The translations under genes were made by a program, and so were the position numbers. From Thermodesulfobacteriota bacterium (GTDB taxonomy: Bacteria > Desulfobacterota > RBG-13-43-22), in contig JALOOY010000030.1 in NCBI GenBank assembly GCA_025454185.1, positions 1 to 9,196 on the forward strand: a stretch of 9,196 nt of DNA, read 5' to 3'. This document shows positions 5,272 to 9,196 of this stretch, in pieces; the stretch's first letter is position 1; every line of letters begins with the position of its first letter. Under the pieces are notes generated by a model. That model did not search any database, was not told the origin of the DNA, and saw only the letters and a program-made list of their open reading frames with translations.

Positions 5272-7191
5272 AAAAGAAAGATATACTTTGAAATGAAATC
5301 GCTGGCAGAGGCTCGGGATATTTTTTTCAATTGCCTCGATTACGCGGCCCTGTTGGGGGATGAAGAAATCCCCACCCTGGAGGCCCAGGGAAGGGTCTTG
5401 GCCGAGCCGGTCTTCGCCCGCTTCTCTTCCCCCAATTTCCATGCTGCGGCCATGGACGGCATTGCCGTCTGGGCGGAAGATACCTTCGGAGCCAGCATCG
5501 AGCGGCCGAAGCGTCTGACTGTCGGGCAGGAGGCCTTCTGGATCAACACCGGCCATCCTCTGCCCCCCCGGACCAACGCCGTGATCATGGTGGAAAACCT
5601 CAACCCCCTGGATGAAGAAGGGCTGGAAATCCAGGCCTCCGCCTACCCCTGGCAGAATGTCCGCAAACTGGGCGAAGACATGGTGGCCACAGAACTGCTG
5701 CTGCCCCAGGGGCATCGCATCAATCCCTACGACCTGGGGGCGCTGATCGCCGGGGGTATCTTTAAAGTGACCGTTAAGAAAAGGCCCAGGGTGATCCTGA
5801 TCCCCACCGGGTCCGAACTGCTGGACTGGCCGGACCTGCAGGACAGGCCCCTGCCCCCCGGGAAGGTCCCCGAGTTCAATACCCTGGTCCTGAGCGGACT
5901 GATCAAGGAATGCGGGGGGTTGCCGGAGCGCCGGGGGATCGTCACCGACCAGTCGGAAAAAATTCAGGCCGCCCTGGAGGAGGCGGCGGCCTCGGACTGC
6001 CAGATGGTGATCCTCAACGCCGGTTCGTCTTCGGGCAGCGAGGACTACACCTTTTCGGCCGTCCAGGCCCTGGGCCGGGTCCTGGTCCACGGCGTAACCA
6101 TCATGCCCGGCAAGCCGACCATTCTGGGCATCGTAGCGGGGAAGCCGGTCATCGGCAACCCCGGGTACCCGGTGTCGGCCACCATATCTTTTGAGCAGTT
6201 CGCCCGGCCGGTCCTGTTCCAGATGCAGGGTTTGGTCCCCCCGGAGCGCAAACGATTGGCCGTTTATCCGGCCCGGTCCTTTCCCTCCAAGTTGGGTCAG
6301 GAAGAATTCCTGCGCGTGAATCTCGGGCAGGTGGGGGACCGGGTCATCGCCAATCCCCTGCCCCGGGGGGCGGGCACCATCACCTCCCTCACCCGGGCCG
6401 ACGGCATCATCCGCATACCGGCCCAGGCCGAAGGGCTGAATCAGAACGAAGCGGTCCCGGCCGACCTGCTACGCGACGAACAGGTCATCGCCCGGACCGT
6501 GGTTATCGTCGGCAGCCACGACAACACGCTCGATCTCCTGGGTAATTTCCTGACCCGCCGTTTTCCCCGTTTCCGGCTCACCTCCAGCAACGTAGGCAGC
6601 ACCGGAGGACTGCTGGCCCTGAAGCGGGGCATCGCCCACCTGGCCGGCTCCCACCTGTTGGACCCCGACACCGGGGAGTACAATACCACCTACATCAAAC
6701 GGCTGATCCCGGACCTGCCGGTCAAGGGACTGAATCTGGTCTTCCGCCAACAAGGTCTGATTTTACCCAAAGGAAATCCGCAAGGAATCAAAGGGCTGGA
6801 GGACCTGACCCGGCCGGATTTAACCCTCATCAACCGCCAGGCCGGCTCCGGCACCCGCATCCTGCTCGATTTCCGCCTGAAGGAACTGGGGATCGATCCA
6901 GCCCAGATCCGGGGCTATGAGGACGAAGAGTTCACCCACATGGCCGTAGCCGTGAACGTCCTGAGCGGCCGGGCCGACGTGGGCATGGGCATCTTTGCCG
7001 CGGCCAAGGCCCTGGACCTGGACTTCCTTCCTGTGGTCCAGGAACGCTACGACCTGATCATCCCGGAGAAATACTGGGAGGAGGAGAAGATCCAGGCATT
7101 ACTTACGGTCATCCGCTCCAACGAATATCAAGACGCCGTCCGGGCTATGGGCGGATACGACCTGACCCGGACGGGAGAGGTGTTATGCTAA
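5269..7191 (+). CDS. MoeA fused to a C-terminal periplasmic-binding-protein-like domain
   Basis: This is a 640-residue two-part protein. Residues about 10-405 are a complete MoeA: AAAMDGIAV with Asp63, INTGHPLPPRTNAVIMVE at about 93-110, PTGSE at 179-183, NAGSSSGSEDY at 250-260, MPGKPT at 279-284 and GNPGYPVSA at 296-304. Residues about 410-630 form a PBP-like domain (PF12727 type) with IVGSHDNTLDLLG, SSNVGSTGGLLALKRG, HLAGSHLLDPDTGEYN, NRQAGSGTRILLDF and GRADVGMGIFAAA. There is no signal peptide, so this ligand-binding-type domain is in the cytoplasm. Such fusions are known in archaea and deltaproteobacteria. The attached domain is usually thought to bind an oxyanion such as molybdate or tungstate, but its role is not proven. 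The catalytic-loop TGDE of normal MoeA is TGSE here. It follows the stand-alone moeA and is probably co-transcribed with it; one copy may serve Mo and the other W (inference). Confidence 0.94.
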   Translation: MKRKIYFEMKSLAEARDIFFNCLDYAALLGDEEIPTLEAQGRVLAEPVFARFSSPNFHAAAMDGIAVWAEDTFGASIERPKRLTVGQEAFWINTGHPLPPRTNAVIMVENLNPLDEEGLEIQASAYPWQNVRKLGEDMVATELLLPQGHRINPYDLGALIAGGIFKVTVKKRPRVILIPTGSELLDWPDLQDRPLPPGKVPEFNTLVLSGLIKECGGLPERRGIVTDQSEKIQAALEEAAASDCQMVILNAGSSSGSEDYTFSAVQALGRVLVHGVTIMPGKPTILGIVAGKPVIGNPGYPVSATISFEQFARPVLFQMQGLVPPERKRLAVYPARSFPSKLGQEEFLRVNLGQVGDRVIANPLPRGAGTITSLTRADGIIRIPAQAEGLNQNEAVPADLLRDEQVIARTVVIVGSHDNTLDLLGNFLTRRFPRFRLTSSNVGSTGGLLALKRGIAHLAGSHLLDPDTGEYNTTYIKRLIPDLPVKGLNLVFRQQGLILPKGNPQGIKGLEDLTRPDLTLINRQAGSGTRILLDFRLKELGIDPAQIRGYEDEEFTHMAVAVNVLSGRADVGMGIFAAAKALDLDFLPVVQERYDLIIPEKYWEEEKIQALLTVIRSNEYQDAVRAMGGYDLTRTGEVLC

Positions 7192-7221
7192 GGGGGACGG
7201 ATAAAAGAATAGGTCCACCCT
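7191..7221 (+). terminator. Weak hairpin after the MoeA-PBP stop
   Basis: AGGG-GGAC (7191-7198) pairs with GTCC-a-CCCT (7213-7221), with one bulged A and a 14-nt loop. It begins inside the stop codon. No T-run follows directly, so it is at best a poor intrinsic terminator. A TTTTTT run occurs only later, at about 7259-7264. The convergent thioesterase gene ends at 7264, and a terminator is expected somewhere in this 72-bp gap. Confidence 0.25.
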
Positions 7222-7224
7222 ACG

Positions 7225-7258
7225 TCTCTGATCCCCGACCTCTGACTTCTGATCTCTG
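7225..7258. repeat. Degenerate TCTGA-type tandem repeat
   Basis: A pyrimidine-rich run made of imperfect copies (TCTCTGATC, CCCGACC, TCTGACT, TCTGATC, TCTG) fills most of the gap between the convergent MoeA-PBP and thioesterase genes. It resembles the other short-unit spacer repeats in this window. No function can be assigned. Confidence 0.5.
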
Positions 7259-7263
7259 TTTTT

Positions 7264-7728
7264 TCACCGTTGGTGATAGGCCGGGTGCCCCGGCTTCACC
7301 GCAAAGAAGGTACCCCGGCAGGTGGCAGTGACTTCCCCTTTATAAGACAGGGTGGCCTCAATGACCGCCTTGCTCTTCGTCGACTCAACCACCGCAGCGG
7401 ATAACTCTACGGCCTCGTCGATCGGCGTTGGTTTGAGTAGTTTCACGGCGAATTCTCCGGTGACCGTACAGGGGGGCTGGTCCAGCCCGTTCTGGACCAT
7501 CAGGTGCCAGGCCGAGGTCCAGTTGGAGTGGCAGTCCAGCAGGGTCCCGATGATCCCGCCGCAGAGAACCCCCTCGAAGGCCTGGTGGTGGCCTTCGGCC
7601 TTCCAGCGGGCTACCACCCGGTCCCCGTCCACATAGCTTTTTATTTTCAATCCTTTTTCATTGGCCGGCCCGCAGCCGAAACAGATGCCGCGGGTGTAAT
7701 ATTGGTCCTGAATGGATATGGTTTCCAT
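7264..7728 (-). CDS. PaaI-family hotdog-fold thioesterase
   Basis: This 154-residue protein has the single hotdog domain of the PaaI/YbgC-like acyl-CoA thioesterase group. The N-terminal CFGCGPANEKGLKIK (17-30) is typical of a subgroup with a Cys-x-x-Cys start. The central helix FEGVLCGGIIGTLLDCH (51-67) carries the conserved Gly-Gly (57-58) and an acidic Asp65 in the usual catalytic position. FAVKLLKPTPI (93-103) is the typical second strand and turn. It probably hydrolyses an acyl-CoA in the cytoplasm, but the acyl group cannot be predicted. The ATG at 7728 is backed by a GGAAGG ribosome binding site 4 nt upstream. It is convergent to the MoeA-PBP gene and appears to be a single-gene unit. 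Confidence 0.88.
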   Translation of the reverse strand: METISIQDQYYTRGICFGCGPANEKGLKIKSYVDGDRVVARWKAEGHHQAFEGVLCGGIIGTLLDCHSNWTSAWHLMVQNGLDQPPCTVTGEFAVKLLKPTPIDEAVELSAAVVESTKSKAVIEATLSYKGEVTATCRGTFFAVKPGHPAYHQR

Positions 7729-7778
7729 GGGTCCTTCCAGCGCCTCCCCTTTTAAAAATTTAAGTTTACCGCCGTTCC

Positions 7779-7799
7779 TGCCGTTTTCCTATTACGGCA
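7779..7799. repeat. Small inverted repeat TGCCGT/ACGGCA
   Basis: A 6-bp perfect stem (7779-7784 with 7794-7799) has a 9-nt loop and lies just downstream, on the minus strand, of the -10 box proposed for the thioesterase gene. It could be an operator or a short leader hairpin. GCCGTT also recurs at 7771-7776. Confidence 0.35.
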
Positions 7800-7801
7800 T
7801 A

Positions 7802-7830
7802 TCTATACCTAAAAACCGATCCCGGGGCAA
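7802..7830 (-). promoter_or_regulatory. Candidate promoter for the thioesterase gene
   Basis: On the minus strand, TTGCCC (7830-7825) and TATAGA (7807-7802) are 17 bp apart; each matches four of six consensus bases. Transcription would begin near 7795, about 67 nt before the ATG at 7728. The match is moderate. Confidence 0.35.
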
Positions 7831-7870
7831 GGGCCTTTCAGTCCGCCGGCGGCTGAGGCCAAATCTACGC

Positions 7871-7899
7871 TTGCCAAAATAGAGGGGATGGTCTATAGC
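7871..7899 (+). promoter_or_regulatory. Candidate promoter for the metallophosphoesterase gene
   Basis: TTGCCA (7871-7876) and TATAGC (7894-7899) are spaced 17 bp on the plus strand. The boxes also form an imperfect dyad: TTGC at 7871-7874 pairs with GCAA at 7898-7901, and ATAG at 7879-7882 pairs with CTAT at 7893-7896. A regulator or a cruciform could act here. The leader would be about 75 nt. Confidence 0.45.
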
Positions 7900-7924
7900 A
7901 AAGCGGATCATTAGTTCACCCAAA

Positions 7925-7957
7925 GCCCCTCAGCCCTTGTGAGGACACGGGGCCTCA
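7925..7957 (+). other. Leader with alternative hairpins before the metallophosphoesterase gene
   Basis: CCTCA (7928-7932) pairs with TGAGG (7940-7944) around a 7-nt loop. An alternative outer stem pairs GCCCC (7925-7929) with GGGGC (7949-7953); the two share bases 7928-7929. GGCCTCA (7951-7957) can also pair far upstream with TGAGGCC (7854-7860), though that copy lies before the proposed promoter. Competing folds near a start codon are a feature of RNA switches, but no known riboswitch class is recognised and chance is possible in GC-rich DNA. Confidence 0.3.
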
Positions 7958-7981
7958 TCTCCAGCGTCAAGAAGTAAACCC

Positions 7982-8764
7982 ATGCTTATTGCCACTTACG
8001 GGGACCTTCATTTAAGCCACGAACCGGCCCTGGACAAGTTCAAAGGCCGGGAGGAAAACCTGCTTCGTTTCGACGAGCACCTGAAGCGGTCCCATGAAAA
8101 AATTGTCCTCATGGGGGACGTCTTCCAAACCGATTACGGCGTCTACCCGGGTTCACGACCCGAGGTCTTGGAAATGATTCTGGCCCGCTACCCCCGCATC
8201 ATCCGGCGCTGGCGGGAAGGGCCGTACCGGATCGTCTTCGGCAATCACGACCGGATCACCCAACGGCTCTTGGGAACCCTGAAGCAGATCCAAATCAAAA
8301 AAGACGGCTGGCGCCTCTGGTTCATTCACGGCCATCAGTTCGATCCCTTCATTCGTGAAAAGAAATCCCCTTATCTGGTGACTTGGATGATTGGCGGCCT
8401 GCGGCGGGCCGGTTTACGACGGTTGGCGGACTTTCTGGAGGGCCCCTTTTACGATTTCGGACAGCGGCTTTTTTGTTCCCTGGACCTGGCGGCACGGCGG
8501 GAATTGCTGGGAGGGAAAAACGACGTCATTATTATGGGTCACTCCCATCAACTGACCTGCCATCCCTTCGGGAAAGGCCTGTATGTCAATTCGGGTGACT
8601 GTTTCTCTAAATTCCTAAAATATGTCTCCATCGACACGCTGGCCCGGACGGTGGAAATCCGGGCCTTTATCCCGCCTCGCGGCTATGAGGTCCTTCATCG
8701 CTGGTCGGGCGCCCAACCGCTCCGGGGCCCGGCCGCTTTTTCACCCGCCTGGCGCAGGCATTGA
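7982..8764 (+). CDS. Calcineurin-like metallophosphoesterase
   Basis: This 260-residue cytosolic protein has all five metal-binding blocks of the calcineurin-like phosphoesterase fold in order: GDLHLS (Asp8, His10), MGDVF (Asp46), GNHDR (Asn88, His89), HGHQFD (His116, His118) and GHSHQ (His187, His189). It should bind two divalent metal ions and cleave a phosphomono- or diester. No signal peptide is seen. An insert rich in Arg, Gly and Leu (about 138-176) lies between the fourth and fifth blocks and may form a substrate cap or membrane-edge helix. It resembles LpxH-like enzymes in block order but lacks their full signature, so the substrate is open. The ATG at 7982 sits right at the first strand (LIATYGDLH); its ribosome binding site is weak. 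The last 23 codons overlap the opposite gene. Confidence 0.9.
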   Translation: MLIATYGDLHLSHEPALDKFKGREENLLRFDEHLKRSHEKIVLMGDVFQTDYGVYPGSRPEVLEMILARYPRIIRRWREGPYRIVFGNHDRITQRLLGTLKQIQIKKDGWRLWFIHGHQFDPFIREKKSPYLVTWMIGGLRRAGLRRLADFLEGPFYDFGQRLFCSLDLAARRELLGGKNDVIIMGHSHQLTCHPFGKGLYVNSGDCFSKFLKYVSIDTLARTVEIRAFIPPRGYEVLHRWSGAQPLRGPAAFSPAWRRH

Positions 8765-9090
8765 ACCACCTCCCGCAGGGAACGAGTGCCGACCCAATCC
8801 AGGGCGGCACGCTGAAACCAATGTTTACCTCCCACCTTCAACGTATAGGTATGCAGGGTCCAATCCGGGTTGTCCGGGTAGGGTTCGAACTGGTGGGAGC
8901 CGATGTTCAGGGCCAGATCGTTTTCACAGGGCCTTTGCTCCGCATCCAGGCATCCGGCCACCTGGGCCGGTTGGTCCACCAGGGTCCAGTAGCTGCGGTA
9001 GCGTGAACCCCGGGGGTCCTCCAGATGGACGATCCGTATCAGATACCGTGTTTCCCAGCCTAAAAACTTGACCCGGGTCCAGAAATCCAC
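8695..9090 (-). CDS. Unrecognised protein, possibly with an incomplete 5' end
   Basis: This minus-strand frame encodes 131 residues from a GTG at 9090. I do not recognise the family. It is a soluble, Trp/Arg-rich sequence (DFWTRVKFLGWETRYLIRI, RYRSYWTLVD, KHWFQRAALDWVGTRS) with no membrane segment and looks truly coding. The frame stays open, with plausible residues (DRDFQKRILRTFTPRGEENARDG), for 25 more codons up to a TAA at 9166-9168, but that stretch holds no ATG, GTG or TTG. A GGAGG-type site exists but lies about 17 nt before the GTG. The true start may therefore be a rare codon, or the 5' end may be damaged. Its last 70 bp overlap the 3' end of the metallophosphoesterase on the other strand, an unusual tail-to-tail arrangement. 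Confidence 0.55.
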   Translation of the reverse strand: MDFWTRVKFLGWETRYLIRIVHLEDPRGSRYRSYWTLVDQPAQVAGCLDAEQRPCENDLALNIGSHQFEPYPDNPDWTLHTYTLKVGGKHWFQRAALDWVGTRSLREVVQCLRQAGEKAAGPRSGWAPDQR

Positions 9091-9155
9091 CCCGTCGCGG
9101 GCGTTTTCCTCCCCCCGGGGGGTAAAGGTGCGCAGGATACGCTTTTGGAAATCCC

Positions 9156-9187
9156 GATCACAAAGTTACTTTCTAATGATAGTGATC
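9156..9187. promoter_or_regulatory. AT-rich dyad upstream of the unrecognised gene
   Basis: GATCAC (9156-9161) and GTGATC (9182-9187) form a 6-bp perfect inverted repeat around a 20-bp AT-rich centre, in an otherwise GC-rich region. It overlaps the TAA that closes the reading frame upstream of the 8695-9090 gene. It could be an operator for that gene, but no convincing -35/-10 pair was found beside it. Confidence 0.3.
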
Positions 9188-9196
9188 CGGATGGGG

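Noticed and set aside
4965..5330. Minus-strand open frame containing NLQPATCNQQPATSNQ
   Set aside because: The repeat-like peptide is just the translation of the heptamer array between the two moeA genes; the rest is antisense to coding sequence.
5233..6090. 285-residue minus-strand open frame
   Set aside because: It lies opposite the MoeA part of the fusion gene and has the Gly/Gln/Asp-rich composition typical of antisense frames in GC-rich DNA.
9169..9196. Possible C-terminus of another minus-strand gene (PIRITIIRK then stop)
   Set aside because: Only nine codons are visible before the window edge, too few to support a gene.

Overview
This window is about 60% G+C and is bacterial, with tightly packed genes and short intergenic gaps; no gap exceeds 300 bp. 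The likely source is an anaerobic Desulfobacterota/deltaproteobacterium-like organism. That is an inference from three things: a branched-chain amino acid (or amide) ABC transporter, a molybdenum/tungsten cofactor cluster with two different MoeA proteins, and non-coding spacers filled with short degenerate repeats (a heptamer array, a paired GC-rich palindrome, TCTGA-like runs). No rRNA, tRNA, CRISPR, transposase or phage gene was seen.

Layout. Positions 1-139 (minus) hold the start of a probable exported protein cut by the window edge, followed by a paired-palindrome repeat (161-239). Positions 272-2777 (minus) form an operon-like run transcribed leftward from a good sigma-70-type promoter at 2842-2814: a DUF1992/DnaJC28-like small protein, then livM, then livH. 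DUF1992 and livM are separated by 6 bp; livM and livH by 166 bp containing a strong hairpin. The ATPases (livG, livF) and the binding protein (livK) are not in view. moaA (2865-3851, minus) lies just upstream of that run. It is transcribed divergently from moeA (3957-5183, plus) out of a 105-bp region in which two opposite promoter candidates have abutting -10 boxes. A second, longer MoeA fused to an intracellular periplasmic-binding-protein-like domain follows (5269-7191, plus), after a spacer with six and a half copies of a 7-bp repeat.

The right third carries a hotdog-fold thioesterase (7264-7728, minus), convergent to the MoeA fusion. A 253-bp intergenic region with dyads and two opposed promoter candidates follows. 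Next come a cytosolic calcineurin-like metallophosphoesterase (7982-8764, plus) and an unrecognised gene (8695-9090, minus) whose 3' end overlaps that of the phosphoesterase by 70 bp.

How the genes work together. MoaA starts molybdopterin synthesis from GTP, and MoeA ends it by inserting the metal. The second MoeA with its attached putative ligand-binding domain suggests metal selection (molybdate against tungstate) or metal sensing in the same pathway, but this is inference. The Liv permeases are a separate uptake function. I found no clearly new multi-gene system. The most interesting items are the MoeA/MoeA-PBP pair, the divergent promoter between moaA and moeA, the heptamer array between the two moeA genes, and the structured region before the phosphoesterase.
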